Shown piece by piece: positions 10,752-23,700 of a DNA stretch of 64,000 nt. This stretch comes from Ctena decussata (Eukaryota; Mollusca; Bivalvia; Lucinida; Lucinidae). The translations under genes and the position numbers were made by a program. The stretch covers positions 23,251,903 to 23,315,902 of the forward strand of contig OZ022506.1 of the NCBI GenBank assembly GCA_963989385.1. Direction: 5' to 3'. The notes under the pieces were generated by a model. It saw only the letters and a program-made list of their open reading frames with translations. It was not told where the DNA came from and searched no databases. How positions within the stretch are numbered: the stretch's first letter is position 1; each line of letters begins with the position of its first letter.

Positions 10752-11997
10752 AGTATCATGAAGATATTTCAACGGTATAAACAGCAATGGGCTGGCCTAG
10801 ATAATTTGCAATGGCAGATGGTTCATGAATTGTGAGACAAAGCTGTCCATTTATAAATGGCATTTCATTATTTGTGATACTTGCATGTGTACATGAAAAA
10901 TTCCAAAGGGTTAAAAGCTTTAGGTTGGCTGAAAAATTCTGCAAATAGCAGATAATTTAGTAACTTAAACAATTCAAGACAGTCTGCTTCAACTATGACC
11001 TTTTGTTCGATAACGTTCAGTACATATGTGAAGTTTCATGTGTACATTCCAAACAGTGAATGAGCTACAACACTTGCAATTAAAATCTTAAAGAGTTCCT
11101 TCAAAAGCAGAACATACATTAGGAGAAGTAACATGGGCCGGGCTTCGTAGTTTTGGCTAATACAGCCTCATCATAGACCCTACTGATATCTGGTAACTGT
11201 AATAATTTCTTAATTTAATTGGGCAGTCGATTCAACGACTGATTAATATCGAAAAGGGTCCAAATAATATAAAAGCTGGTGATCTAGAACAAGAGTCTAA
11301 ACCAATCTCAAATTTCAGATTTCTTTGAATACATCCTCCGATCTCAAAGGACAAATCTAAAATATTATCTGTACTATGGATGATGTACGGGAAACGTTTT
11401 CCGTCAGACACGGGTAACGCATATTTGATCCGTCAGCAACCGTTATGGCTTCCCACCGTGCCCACGGCAAGACACATTTGTGAAAGCAAAAAGATCAGTT
11501 AGGTTTCATCAATTTCTATTTAAAGGTAAAGATTTACAGCTCGGAAATAGTGGTACATGTACATGTAATGTGTGATTTTGGTAGACCAGTTATCATTCTT
11601 GCATTGTGTCTTGTGTTAAACTAAAGATAAACACTTCTGTGACGTTTCATGGCTCAGTGGGATATCAACACGTCCTAACGCGCGCGATACCTTGCAATAC
11701 ATTTGTAATTTCCCTTTGGTTATTCTAGTTTTATTATGCAATTAAGTAAAGCAAACTGCTTAAAATCCGCCTAACTTCTACGAACATACTTTCTGTTATA
11801 TCCTCATATACCATCTTGCGTGCTGTGAGTGGAAGCAAAAGATTAAGTTATGGCTGACTACTATATAATAACTTTTAAAAAGGGTATAAATTAGTAGTAG
11901 GAAGGAATGGTAGAATAACGGACACCTACGAATACCGAAGACATCCCCCCCCCCTCCCAATGCACTAACACTTTGCTAGCGGCAAGTTATATACAAA
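10752..11997. other. intronic, nothing recognised
   Basis: Intron 2 of the MYND gene. Only short ORFs on both strands, none with recognisable residues. A run of C (11945-11954) is the only notable simple sequence. Confidence 0.5.
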
Positions 11998-12243
11998 CAA
12001 GGGCGTAGCTACCTTTACGCAAATACGCAGGTGCGTATTGAAATTTTGTCAAACTGACAAAATTTCAACACACACCTGCGTATTTTCATGCTGAAATGTT
12101 GTTAATTGGCCATAATTTTAATACTACTTGCCGACAGACACGCAAATTCGAAATATCTTAGCGGCTTAACCCCCTAGTATTACCCTCAGTGAGTGTAAAA
12201 CATGATTGTGCGTACTAAGTTATTGCCCCTAGCTACGCCCCTG
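11998..12243. mobile_element. hAT-like MITE
   Basis: The ends are CAAGGGCGTAGCTACC on the left and AGCTACGCCCCTG on the right, close to the CAGGGGCGTAGC termini of hAT-type MITEs. TACAAA flanks both sides (11992-11997 and 12244-12249), part of a probable 8-bp duplication. An internal hairpin (about 12021-12096) pairs AATACGCAGGTGCGTATT with its complement around TTTTGTCAAACTGACAAAA. No coding capacity. It lies about 100 bp upstream of an exon acceptor. Confidence 0.7.
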
Positions 12244-12347
12244 TACAAATGTAATTTTAAACTATTTAAAGACTTCTTATCTCAAGCTTTCATCTAATAG
12301 ATGTAGATTCCTAATAGTCTAATAAACCTTATTTCTTTATACCGTAG

Positions 12348-12506
12348 GTCCGCGCTTATAGGCTCAACAGAGATGAGCGTAAGAAAGAGCAGCAGTTTGG
12401 TTTCTTTCCCGATGACATTTTTATAGGTGTAAGAGGCTTGTACAATGTTCGAGGGACACCAACACTTGATATTGTATGGCTGGATTTTGAGATTTACAGG
12501 AATCAG
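12348..12506 (+). CDS. MYND-finger gene, exon 3 of 5 visible
   Basis: The exon is 159 bp (53 codons), phase 0 at both ends. The acceptor is TTTCTTTATACCGTAG and the donor is AATCAG|GTACTG. The translation runs V-R-A-Y-R-L-N-R-D-E-R-K-K through F-F-P-D-D-I-F-I-G-V-R-G-L-Y to W-L-D-F-E-I-Y-R-N-Q, with no stop and sensible codon use. It follows 5079 in phase and joins 20479 in phase. It has no ATG and is short, so ORF finders that need a start codon miss it. The domain is not recognised. Confidence 0.78.
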
Positions 12507-12616
12507 GTACTGACTTCGATATTCATAAAGATATGTTAATTATATTTCTTAGTATGAATTAACTATATTTTCGGTGATAGAAAATGGTCAAGCGTATCAC
12601 TAAATATATATATCGA

Positions 12617-13489
12617 AGACTCAGTGCAAGACTGGTCTAACTCACTATTTTTCACAAAATCACTTTTTTGCAGTTTTGAAAACTTGATGGTCAAATACAC
12701 ATTTTTTTAAAATATTAAGATTCACGTTTTTTGCAAAATGCTTTTATTCTTAATTTAAGAATAGTCTAGGAGCCAAATGAGCCAAATCTTTAGCGCAAGA
12801 CTAGTCTAACTACAATGAGACGATTTTTTTATTTAAAAGAGCACACTGTGGATAAATGGCTAAGTTTTCAGTTTAATAAATTTAGATACAAGTTCCTATA
12901 GTCTTTAAGTGTTTATAGGTCTAGGTACAGTGTTTTAATATCACTTTAGTAAATAGTTTTTCGGTAGTAAAAGATGGAATCTTTTCATTTCAAAATATTT
13001 TCCTCATTTTTCGTAGTGCAAGACTAGTCTATCTTGAGATAGACTAGTATTGCGCAAAGAAAAAGTGGATTTGAAGTTAGACTAGTTTTGCACTAACAAA
13101 AAAAGTTATATAAATTGTCCTTTTTAAATGTTTAAAGTTGTTAAATATCTATTTCACAGCTCATGCTTATTGAGTTTTTGCCTTCAAACTGTAAAAATTG
13201 TTAAAATTTGTTTTATAATGCACTTATTTTGCATTTGAAAAAAAAATCTATCTCAAGTTAGACTAGTCTTGCATTAAACTTTTCAGCGCAAAAGTAGTCT
13301 AAGTCACAAAAATCTAATTTAACAAAATTAAATTGATAAAATTGAATAGTGTAAGCATTTCTTTCCATATTTTATGTGAATGTGTCAAATTTCATATTAA
13401 TTTTTTGTTTATGTACTTTAATAATCAGTTTTTTGCTTCTCCTGAAAAGTTTCAAAATTTGCAGTTACACTAGTCTTGCACTAAGCCCT
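12617..13489. mobile_element. GACTAGTCT-family non-autonomous transposon, copy 2
   Basis: The left end (AGACTCAGTGCAAGACTGGTCTAAC) and right end (GTTACACTAGTCTTGCACTAAGCCCT) are inverted copies of about 26 bp. Several internal repeats of GACTAGTCT and TAGACTAGT occur, including a hairpin near 13018-13050. It is colinear with 6731-8345 but lacks the LINE tail. It is non-coding and lies in intron 3 of the MYND gene. Confidence 0.7.
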
Positions 13490-15682
13490 AGATATATATT
13501 TCACAATTTTTGTCCATTGAATAACAGTTTCCCCCAAAGTTAAGTCTCAGATAGGAACAAAACATCCGCTAAAACTCGTGTCATATTGGAAAGTCAGTGT
13601 TAATTAGAATAATCTTAAATATTCAATCCTAGTAATAGTTGGTTAAACTTATTCCATTTTCTATCAAGAGCTCCGAGAGTAAATCAATGTCATGCTTCAC
13701 TAACACTGTACAACAGTTTGAAGACTGCACTTGTCTGAATTGTAAGATTTTGACCAGGAAACATTTTGAAGTTTAAACATTTTAGCAGTGAAAATCGTTG
13801 AGACGTGAATTCGATAAGATAAACAAAAGTACAAAATGAATGGAGGTTATGCCAACTTTTTTTTTGTAAAGATTACTTCGAGAGAAAAGATACCAAAACA
13901 AATACAAAAAGCGATACACTTTCTTATTGCATTACGTTCTCGTGTACATAATCCTCTCAGTGCCTAAACATTAGCTTTGCTCAACAAAGTTAACATTTAT
14001 GAAGTCGTAAAAGCTAGGATATAATATTTAATGCAACTGAAGAGTATTGGCTGGATTTCTTTTCTCCCGCTAAAGTCTATTTGGATACTTTATAGCTATG
14101 CAGATATATAAGAAGATGCTAACACAGTGCGATAGAAAATGTATTCCTTCTGTAAAGTGCAATGTTTTTTAACGATTCATTTTTAAAAAAGGTCCCGTAT
14201 CTATATGGTATGTTCTCGGAGGAGGCGGGTAGATTTATGACGGAGAACGGAGGGAGTGTGGAATCTGCAGGGAAAACATTACACATGTTTTTCATCTCTA
14301 AACAGGTATAAACATTACACATGTTTTTCATCTCTAAACAGGTATATTTCGTAAGGTTATGAAGGTGTTTGCTGAGTGTGAGCCATATTTCGACGCGCGG
14401 GTCGATGGATAAACCTTTCAAAACATGATGATACATTACACCTGACAACAAACAATGATCTCAATTACTAACTGCCGATAAGAAGAGGTTAGTGAAATAT
14501 GAAACTCCAAAATGTTAATACACAGGTAGTGGTCCGCAAATTAAAGGGACAAACTCCCTCATTTCCCCCTTAAGTGAACATAATTGGTGCATTCATAATT
14601 CTCCCATCGGCAATTACTCTTTGTTCCAACAGGTTGACGATGAAGATGAACTCGAGAACGGCCGAAGGAAAAATGCTAGAGCTGAAAGTTTGGACAGATT
14701 TAACGGCCGTCGGCACAATTCGCTACCACTTAGTATCCCAGTCTAACGATCATCATATATGTTACTTAAATTGAAGTGTCTTAAATACAAATAATGTCCA
14801 ATCGCACTAGGAATGTTTGTGTCTTACACAACGTCTGACCAAATTTTACGACAAATAAGTATGGACATCATGATATCAGCAATATGTTTTTCCTCTCTGA
14901 TATCGGAAGCCATTTTGAAGTTACGTCATTTTTAGTCCATCAAACTGTCCAGTTTCTGTGCGGCTACACCAGAATTATCAGTCGACATTTCACCAACAAT
15001 TCTGCCAAAGGCTATCTATGATAAGCCAAAAGTACCAAAAGCCACGAATGCCACCACTGGTAGCCAACTGAAGAATTCTGAACGCACCTATTCATAATAG
15101 AATAAAATAAACATAGAAAACGTCGTTGCCAAAACATTTTACAATAAAACCAGGCAAAAAGCGTACAACATCAGATACACCCCCTTCGAAAGATCAATAA
15201 AAATCACTGGAGTTTTAAACATGTTTTACAGTGCACAATTTTCCCGCTGGGTTTTGATGCTATTCGAACTTCACGCGCTGTTTTCGGCCTGCTCTGTGGT
15301 TCTCTAATTCTAAAAGTGTATCATTATGGAGAACATTGATAAATCGAGTGAGGATCATTGTGGTGAAATGCATTTGAGTGATCAAATCAAAATAGCAAAT
15401 ATAGCCAATCTATCGAAAACGATTAGATACACCACAGAGAGCGGTGCCAACTACTGTGGTTTTCTTTGAGTTCTACGGTTTCTTAAGTATGTAAAGTCAA
15501 TAAAACGTCAAGGTTCGTGATTTTAAGAAAAAAATGTAACGCTGTATCAATTCGCCAAGCTCTCTGTGTAAATGAAGTTGATAGAAGTCAAAATAACAGA
15601 TGGAAGCCGAATACTAATAAACCTGAACAAGGAAAACTGGGTTTCGGGCCATTCGCATAACAAGTCAATATCAGAATAAATA
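13490..15682. other. intronic, nothing recognised apart from a 36-bp duplication
   Basis: Intron 3 of the MYND gene. A perfect 36-bp tandem duplication lies at 14274-14345 (unit begins AAACATTACACATG). A 47-codon ATG ORF at 15326-15469 has no recognisable features. Otherwise unremarkable AT-rich sequence. Confidence 0.5.
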
Positions 15683-15922
15683 TTAGCCGCGACACGTCAA
15701 AAAAAAACAAAGTGGCGTATGCTCTCAGCTAAGACTCAGATCAGCTTGGGCATCCACCCAGTCTCTTCTGAGTTTTGCTGTCCGCATGATCCGAGCTTAG
15801 ACCCTTAGCTACCGTGTTATTGCTTAGCGAAGAGTCTGAACAGACTGGGAGGCTGACTAGGTTGGTCTGAGTCTTGGTTCGGCGCACATTTCACTTTGTT
15901 GGCTTTCTCGTGTCGCGGCTCA
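15683..15922. mobile_element. foldback MITE (TGAGCCGCGAC family), copy 1
   Basis: Most diverged full-length copy: it begins TTAGCCGCGACACG and ends CGTGTCGCGGCTCA. The inner arms read ACTCAGATCAGCTTGGGCAT and the corresponding complement. The family is a palindrome of about 238 bp with a short ACCCTTAGCTACC centre. It is non-coding. Confidence 0.85.
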
Positions 15923-16389
15923 TATTACAGTGAATCTTCTTCCTGCATATGGGTGTATACCAAATTACGAATGACAATTTTGCTTCCCCCTTTGCATGAC
16001 GGAAAGTACTGCTTTAGACACGCTGGCAGATTCATCTTTAAAGCAAAGATTGGCTTCTGATCACATTTTTTTTCCTTTTTTTTATTACTGCGCCCTAAAG
16101 GGTGCTTTCCTATATCTCCAGTTTCACGTTTTCATTGACCACTTTCACTTATGTACGACCATTAAACAAGCGAAATCCAAAGTTCCTGGGGAAAATATGT
16201 CTCCTTCCGTGTGCAGAACTTGAGTGTAATACTTGCTCGATGCTCAAATCTACAGTGATGATACTCCTAGTGATTAACATTTAGAGCCTTTAACCACGAG
16301 ACCCACGAATTATAAATAACTTTGCAGTTCACCGACGTATTGAACTGCAATTAAGTCATATCTGGTCAATTGGAGGGTGATTATGAGTT

Positions 16390-16515
16390 TTTGTGCAATC
16401 AAGAGCGGTTAAGGTTCGACCAAAGTTTCGCCTTCCGCGGGAATCGAATCCATTAGCTAGTGATCCGAAGTCTGGAGCGCTTACCACTCGCTCGCGCGGA
16501 TGCTTCTGGTCACAG
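16390..16515 (-). mobile_element. tRNA-derived SINE head
   Basis: On the minus strand GAGTGGTAAGCGCTCCAGAC (box A region) is followed by GGATTCGATTCCCGCGGAAG (box B region). The anticodon arm does not pair cleanly, and the sequence runs on into CTTTGGTCGAACC. It is a SINE or pseudo-tRNA, not a working tRNA. The overlapping 65- and 66-codon ORFs on both strands are by-products. Confidence 0.55.
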
Positions 16516-17326
16516 ACAGGAACATCATGCAACATCCGAGATAAAATTAGTAACACAAGTTACAACGTCAGGGATATAAATGGTGGTTAAACAAAGTAAT
16601 GAAACAGGCAAAAGAGCGACTGGGACAATATGTTCTTGTTAGCGCAGTTCAGAAAACAATATGAGAGTATACAAAATAAAATATGAGCTATACTCATCTC
16701 AATATACATACAAATTGTGCATATTCGATGTTTTGGAAAAATAACTCCTACAGATACGTCGCAGGGCGCTATTTACCAAACGCTTACTGCCAAAACTGAG
16801 TATTTATACCGAAACCCACCCTTAGCTCAGGTCTCCGTTGTAACATCATTGATCTAGAACTGATACAGTCAAATTCCACATCCCATTTACGAAAAAGTAG
16901 CAAGAATTAACAATACAATAAGTAAGGCAGTAGAAGCTTAAAGCAGACTGAACAGCTCTATCTTCAGGTAGGTGGTCTCAAAGCTAGCCCTATCAAATCA
17001 ATGTAAATTCTGCTGTGCTTATACCATTCACAGCTAATTTTCATCAGAGTGATCAGCACTCAACAAACACTGACAGCGTACCAAACATCAGCTCACTATA
17101 TACAGTCAAAAATGAGGTCAAAAAATGCAAAAGTTGAAAAAATAAACGCAAAAAGAGTCACAAAGGGTTGCCAGTGGAAACAAAGAGAACACCAAAAAAA
17201 AACAAAAAAAAAAAAAACACACACACACAAAAAAACAAAAACAAAAAAAAAAACTCGAAGAATGAAATTATCTCTTTTATTGATTTTCTCCGCATGGCAG
17301 CACCGTCGTTTGCAATGCTGCATACG
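16516..17326. other. intronic, low complexity
   Basis: No gene recognised. Positions 17188-17254 are an A-rich run with an (AC)n stretch. It creates the Lys-rich and Phe-rich ORFs on the two strands and carries no coding signal. Confidence 0.55.
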
Positions 17327-18384
17327 CCTAAAGCCACAGTCTCACTGTCACGTTTTGAGGGCTAGGTTTTATTACATTTTAAAACGTGGCAAATCAGCAG
17401 TATGCGTTGTGAATATATAGATGTAGCTAAATACGTGACCTAGTTACGTTTTATTTGGAATGTCTAACTCAACAATTGCATATTGATATACGTAGCGTAT
17501 GCTTAGTGAAACATAGCAACACGTAATTACACGTGGTCAAAACGTAAAACACATAGCATACGTTAAAAAAATCGTTACAAGAATAACCTAGGGATCCTCT
17601 AAGCCTCAGTCTCACTGTCACGTATTCAGGAATAGGTTTTTCTACGCATTCAAAACGTACCAAAACTGGAATATGCGTATAATACGTAGTGAGTACGTAT
17701 TATAAACGGATATATACAGCTACATATGTGGCATGGCTACGTTTGAATTGAAAATTCAGCTTAAATGTAGCATTTCGAAATACCTACTGTACATGTATGC
17801 GTAGTAAAACGTATTGAACCGTAGTCTAAACGTACAAGATGTAGATGAAACGTTAGTTTAAACGATATTTTATTAACTATAAATTACATACATATACTAC
17901 AATACAATTTCAAAAGTATCAGGATTTGACAGTAAAAAGATGAAACGTTACGAAAACGTGCAAATACGTAGCCATACGTGAAGGTCCTCTACGTACTTCT
18001 AGGCATTATATAAGCTTTTTTCGCGTATTAGTACGTTTTGTGACGTTTATTCTGCGTTTTATTACGATTTGGTATGTTTTCCGATACCTACTATAACCTC
18101 ACTTTGACTAGGCAGTTATACCGGACACAACCTAAGAGTCCCTAGTAAAACATAAGGAATCGTAGTAGATAAGTAAACTGTTCTCATCCCTTCTAAAAGC
18201 CTGGCACTAAGCCGTTTGATAACCAGGTAATACGAAGTAAATCGTAGTTCAACGTATTAAAACGTACTAGACACGTAGTAACACCTAAATACGTACAAAA
18301 CGGGGCACTTTTTTGCCAAACGTAGGGCGGGAAACGCAGAATAACCTAGCCCTCAAAATGTGACAGTGAGACTGGGTCCTTAGT
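17327..18384. mobile_element. TACGT-rich element with AGTCTCACTGTCACG termini
   Basis: The left end reads CCACAGTCTCACTGTCACG followed by TTTTGAGGGCTAGGTT. The right end is its inverted copy (AACCTAGCCCTCAAAATGTG..). A third, partial copy of the terminus lies inside at about 17600-17650, so the element may be compound. The interior is unusually rich in ACGT/TACGT words (for example TACGTAGCGTATG, AAACGTATT, TACGTACTTC). No ORF of note. Probably a non-autonomous DNA element. Confidence 0.7.
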
Positions 18385-19867
18385 GCTCTCACTTAATGGT
18401 TAGATGAGAAAGTGTTCGAAGCATTTTAAAGTGACAGAGGACGTGCAGATAATCACATTCTGAAAACCGCTTTCAAAATTCTTATACAGAGAGTTGTCAC
18501 TTGGTAGGGTACTGAATAAGAGCTGTCACTTCTGTATTACTTGACATTGCATTCCTATAAGTCATTCTGTGCGTATAACTTCAAACAAAAAGTTGTGAAA
18601 AAGGAAAATGGAGACCCCAGAAATTTAATGCTAAAGTTGTCTTATCTCAAACGAGATGTCAAAAAAGCAATTTTGGGGAAAATCCTTTAATAAATGGCAT
18701 GCAGGCAATAAAGAACTTCGAGTAGAAGATCTAAGTCTGGCTTGTCCATGACAGATTAGGCTTTCGAAGTGCTAACGTATGCGTCATCTTACACGTAGCT
18801 TAGACATAATATAAATATAATCAAGGTATGAATGCCATTTTTCTGAGATTTATCGAAGTGTAAACTACATTGGGTCATGTAAAAAGTGAATGAACCCCAA
18901 AGTGAATGAACCCAAAAGAAATGATTTTTCTGTTGTTTATCAAAGTGTAAACTACATTGGGTCACGTGCAAACTGGATGAACCAAAAAGGAGTTCATGTA
19001 AACTTTGCTAGTTACCCATTGTCGTTTAAAAAGATAAGTTCGTTGCTTATATTTACATTTGTTTCAATCAATCTTTTATGAAAAATCTTATGTATGCGCT
19101 AAAACTGAAGCAGTAAAACATGTACACGTAGTTTTTCTGCTTACAGCAGACGAGCATGTTTGACGTCATGACCTCGTGACGTGCAATCAGATGGTAGGGA
19201 GCCTTTGTGTATTTTGACATCATTGACGTCGGGTCTCAATGTTATTACTTTTTATCGCTCTTCATCTTATTCATTTCAATAATATATTCCTATACCGAGG
19301 TGTTCAGTAAGGTAAGATATAAATGCAGTTTACTTTTAAGCGAATTAATATTCAAACATATCTGTAAAAGATATCTATTCTAATTTTTCCATTATAGTAC
19401 AAGGTCGTTGGGCACCAAAGGTAACTTAGCAACAGCTCCTTTCCTCCTTGTCCTGTTTTAAGGCCTCCTGGTTGAACTGGCAAAGTCACTTTAGTATTGT
19501 CCACCCACTTTTAAACGTATTCTTCTTAGTCGTTTTCGGCGCAAAATAGCTTTTTTTTGTGCTGATGTGCCGTAAAACCCATAACACTCTCTTTCCACTT
19601 CTTATTCTGCCTACCTCTGCAGCTTTCTCCTTTTTGTTGGGCCATGTAGAATCATCTTTGCATACATTGAAGACCTTGAGATGTGTCCACACAATTTTAG
19701 TTTCTACGGGTCATATTTCCAATTGTTGATTAGATCTTTCTGCAAACATTCTTATGAGGTGAATGGTCCTTCTACGAAATACTAAATATCCTTTGGTAGA
19801 AAAGAGAGTTCTCTGAAGCAGGTGCTAAGGGTGTGGCTGAACATTTCATTACTGGTAATGATCAAAC
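18385..19867. other. intronic; small duplication and one unrecognised ORF
   Basis: A two-unit repeat of about 88 bp is centred on GTGTAAACTACATTGGGTCA (near 18858 and 18946). On the minus strand 19486-19692 a 68-codon ORF includes W-P-N-K-K-E-K-A-A-E-V-G-R-I-R-S-G-K-R. It looks like fossil coding sequence, possibly from a transposable element, but I cannot name it. Confidence 0.4.
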
Positions 19868-20195
19868 TTAGTTTGGCTTTTTGCGGGTTCTTGCTGCGTC
19901 GGACATTTCTTTCCTGATGCCCTTGTTTGTCGCCTTTCTAGAGACGCAGGGGTTGAGCAGGCTCGATGGGGGACGCCTGCGCCCATGGATTAATATGTAG
20001 GCGTCTCTTACCTGATGTCTGCAGCTAATGTGTCCAGCGGAATGCGACAGTAAGTGTGGCTCGGAGAGGGATGCTCGTTGCATGCCGAGACCTGCCATCA
20101 TATCTTTTCTTTCAAACTTTTGGGGTTTAGTGCCACTAAAGAAGTTAAATACAGAAACGCGCGTCTGGCGCACTAAATTTGGTATGGATATGTTT
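19868..20195 (-). repeat. dispersed repeat with shared coding potential, copy A
   Basis: Reverse-complement counterpart of 28393-28720. Both carry an ORF starting M-R-Q-T-R-V-S-(V/I)-F-N-F and then (K/T)-P-Q-K-F-E-R-K-(D/E)-M-M. Both copies end in (A/S)-(A/S)-(R/K)-..-K-P/N-P-H. The conserved reading frame may be a by-product of recent copying. A third short fragment lies at 28955-28993, cut off by a MITE. The element class is not recognised. Confidence 0.55.
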
Positions 20196-20478
20196 ATATT
20201 AAACCGAGTCTGCTATTGTCAGTTTTCCTATACTTCAAAACGGTCTAGCTTTTCAGAATGTGGAAACGTCACTGCTACGAATGCCTCTGTAATATATAGC
20301 CTTCCTATACTGTGAATATAAATTCCTGACTGATACAATAGTTTCGGTATGCCATTTTATTAAGCAAACCTTTAGCATATTTAGGTAGTATGTAAATATT
20401 CAGTGGTTGTTGAAATGGAAATATTGTCAAATTTATTCTCAAAGCACCGTAAAAACTATTTTCTTATATATTACACAG

Positions 20479-20644
20479 GAGGCCATACTACTGAAGAAGT
20501 TACTACGCTTCAACTCCAGTCGTTCGATTCAAAAACTTGACAATTGTGGATTGCCGAAATGGGCCTTTAATGCATTCCTGCAACCTTTGTACTCGATAAC
20601 GAGAGATTTTGACGTTTTCCAGATTTTGAGAGGTGAAAACATTG
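20479..20644 (+). CDS. MYND-finger gene, exon 4 of 5 visible
   Basis: The exon is 166 bp: acceptor CTTATATATTACACAG, donor ACATTG|GTAAGT (strong). Phase 0 in, phase 1 out. The translation starts E-A-I-L-L-K-K-L-L-R-F-N and ends F-Q-I-L-R-G-E-N-I plus one base. That base plus the first two of 30062 give Gly. The segment is rich in basic and hydrophobic residues (amphipathic helix-like) with no known motif. The 93-codon ORF extending beyond both ends is intronic read-through. A large inverted-repeat element begins only about 115 bp after the donor. Confidence 0.8.
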
Positions 20645-20758
20645 GTAAGTTCATTTTCCTCTTGACAATGAAAACTACTCAAATCTAACCACTTTATTCA
20701 AGTATAGTCACCATTTTTTTTCCAGTCGTTCGGCCGTTTGGGGTTTCACGACACTATA

Positions 20759-23700
20759 TAGTGGAGCAAACTTGATGGGCTATCTTTCAAGGGGGTGGTC
20801 TACGGAGTGTAACATTTGTTTTTATATATCAAAATGATCGTCTGGGTCTCTAGTTATCAAATTAAGCGTTTGCCACCTTGGCAAACCTTGCATAACTCTG
20901 TAGTGGCCAGTTATTTACGTTACCCCTTTAAATTTTGAATATCAAAAATATTTATTGAAGTCAATAAGAAAAGTGTTTAAACTATATAACTTTATCAAAT
21001 CTAAATATTTTCTGTAAGAACAGTTAATATGCTATAAATTAGGCTGCTCAGAAAACAGTTCAGAACTTTGGTGTTGTTACTTTCGTTACAATATATCATG
21101 TACCCCTTGAAAATTTAAAATTGGAACTTAAGTTGTTGCATTTTACAAAGACCCTCCTACAAAAATGCCCAAAATGATCATTTTTTACTTACTATGCAAT
21201 TGCCCCTTTCAGTGCGTTTCTAGCAAAATAAACATGAGACCTCTAGCTTTTATACTTTGTTAACCACATCCTGTTGAACAGTTACACCTATTCCCTGTTT
21301 TTGGCTGAAAAGTCAATTTTCGTATAATTGTTTGTACAAAAAATGGCTAATAACCAATTTAAACTTGACAAATTGGGACCTTTTGCAAAAAGATCATGTT
21401 AACCATGATATAACACAATAGCTTAAAAATTATTATTGACCTTACAGCACATTTTAGCCAGAGTAACGTACTTAACAGATAAAAATAATTGGGTAAAGCG
21501 TCTGTCATTCACATCAGGAAAACACTCTTTTCAAATTCTGACTTTTGAAACAACGCAGTTGTGATAAATATGTTTATTGTTTATCGTAAAATGAAATTTT
21601 TGCATAGTAGTCGCCTACATAGACAGAAAACAGCGTTATTTACATGACATGCAATGCTCAGATTGCACCGATGTTCATATGAAGCCTTCATGAGTTAATC
21701 TGTACATGATTTTTTTCATTAATATCCAAATAACTTTAAAAGTTTAAACAAAACCACAAAATATCAAATAACTTGTAATAACGTACAGTTTTGTATTCAG
21801 AAAGGTAACGTTTGTAACATTTGAAAAAAAAACTCCCCGAGATTAAATATTGCTACTGCCAAATACGCTTAAACTTTATTATTTTGAGTAAAAACATTTT
21901 TAGAACGGCCAGTTTAAATCCACTCATGTAACTCATTATTGACAGCCCCAAGGTGGAGCATCAGTTCTGGTGTATCTAATGATGTATGTCATCATATGTG
22001 TTGTCCACTTAACTGTCGTCTTCGAAAACTCGATTTGTTTCATATGTATATTTGCCATCATTCTGGTGTATAACTGGCATATATGGAAAAAGAAAGAAAA
22101 TAGATGAAAATTGTGTATGCCTAATTTTGTTTGTTTAAGGCTAGCTTTGTCCCATGAACTTGTAAGGGGCTGCATTTTTATCTGGCTAGCTGCTAGTATC
22201 GTCTTACTACTTGTCTTATATCTTAATGCAGCTATATCCAGTTTGGTATCGTGGTAGGGTTGTTGCGCAGATAACATTAATTCCTGCTCATTGCCCCTTT
22301 ACTCTAATTTACCTTTTCTATAAAAACAGTGTATAAACCCAAAGTTGCCTTGTAGCATATATTTTCACCAAAGTAACGTAAATAACAGGTTAAAAAGTAT
22401 GTGTATTTTTTCCTACTGCAGCTATAGTAAAGTACCGTTGGGTTACTGTGGAAAGCTTCCTCGTACTTCATCATATTGTAAATTATGTTTGGAATCATCT
22501 GGGCTCAATTTGCGTCAGTTAAGCTGAAGCTGGTGCTAGGGACACCTTATTGCATTATATCAAACAGAAAATATCATTAAAAATCATAAATCTAATCTGA
22601 CAAATCGTTAACATTTGAATGTTGTATACGTTACATTTTTTAAAATACCAAACCAAGAAGTCAAAGTAAGTGAATAATCATTGACTCAATTAAAATGATT
22701 TTAAAATAATAACAATATGCCATAATCATCTTATCCGTGCCTCTAGGCAATATCATCCGATTTTGAAAGGAATCAGTTAAACTGAGTCTGCTATGTTCTT
22801 TCTCGTGTGTGTTCCTCGCTTCAACATGATCTTCTGGCAAGTATTTGCAATAATACTGTATTAATATGAAAGGACACACCTCAGTATTTTACTGCAATTT
22901 GTTATAAAGAAACAATATTTATTTCCGTAGATGTTCCTATTCGCTTCAGATAAAGCTATGACCTTTCCAAAAATGGTCTGCTCTTAAAGGAAACAGAAAC
23001 ATTTTTTTACAGCAGCAAATTCTTTTTAAAAGTTTTCCCCATTAAGAAAGGAGGCCAAAGTAAAATTGGCAGAATAACTTACGTGAAATTGTATCTCTTC
23101 ACCTTAAATTCTAAGACTGATAAAAAATTAAATTCTGAAGGATGGGTCTCTGGAAGCAAGGGATGAATCACAAAAAATAACAGCAATCTCGGTTTATCTA
23201 AGAAATGTAATGTTGCGACACTGCCAATGCCACATAGCACCAGCTATTTCCTTTTTCAAACTGACTCAGAAAGAGCCCAGATGATTCCAAATGACCAGAA
23301 CATGAAGTACAAGGAAGCATTTCACCTTAGCCACATGCCACTTTACACTAGCAGCAGTGGGGTAAAATTACTTTTTCTTTTTAAACTGTTATATTCGTTA
23401 CTTCGTTTTAAATATATTCTATACGGCCAAACGTAATTAAACTATGGTTTCATATATTGCGTTTATAGGAAAAGGCCATTACAGGTAAAAGAAGTGTAAA
23501 AGGGCAATGATCAGAAACTGATTCAACTAGTGCCACAACCCTCCCACAACACCAAACTAAAAATAGTAATATAACGCATACAACAAGTACTCAAACGATA
23601 CTAGTGGGTAGCAAAATATATGTGCGCCCATTTCATGCAGATGTCCATAAGTTAGCATTTATCAAGCATACCCAGGTACACAAAATGTATATTTTCACCT

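Noticed and set aside
15326..15469. 47-codon ATG ORF M-E-N-I-D-K-S-S
   Set aside because: No donor site at its end, no domain, and no phase link to the exons of the MYND gene.
16390..16515. Functional tRNA gene on the minus strand
   Set aside because: Box A and box B words are present but the anticodon arm does not pair and the sequence continues as a SINE body.
17049..17420. 123-codon Lys-rich ORF and its Phe-rich antisense partner
   Set aside because: Produced by an A-rich/(AC)n tract with no other coding features.
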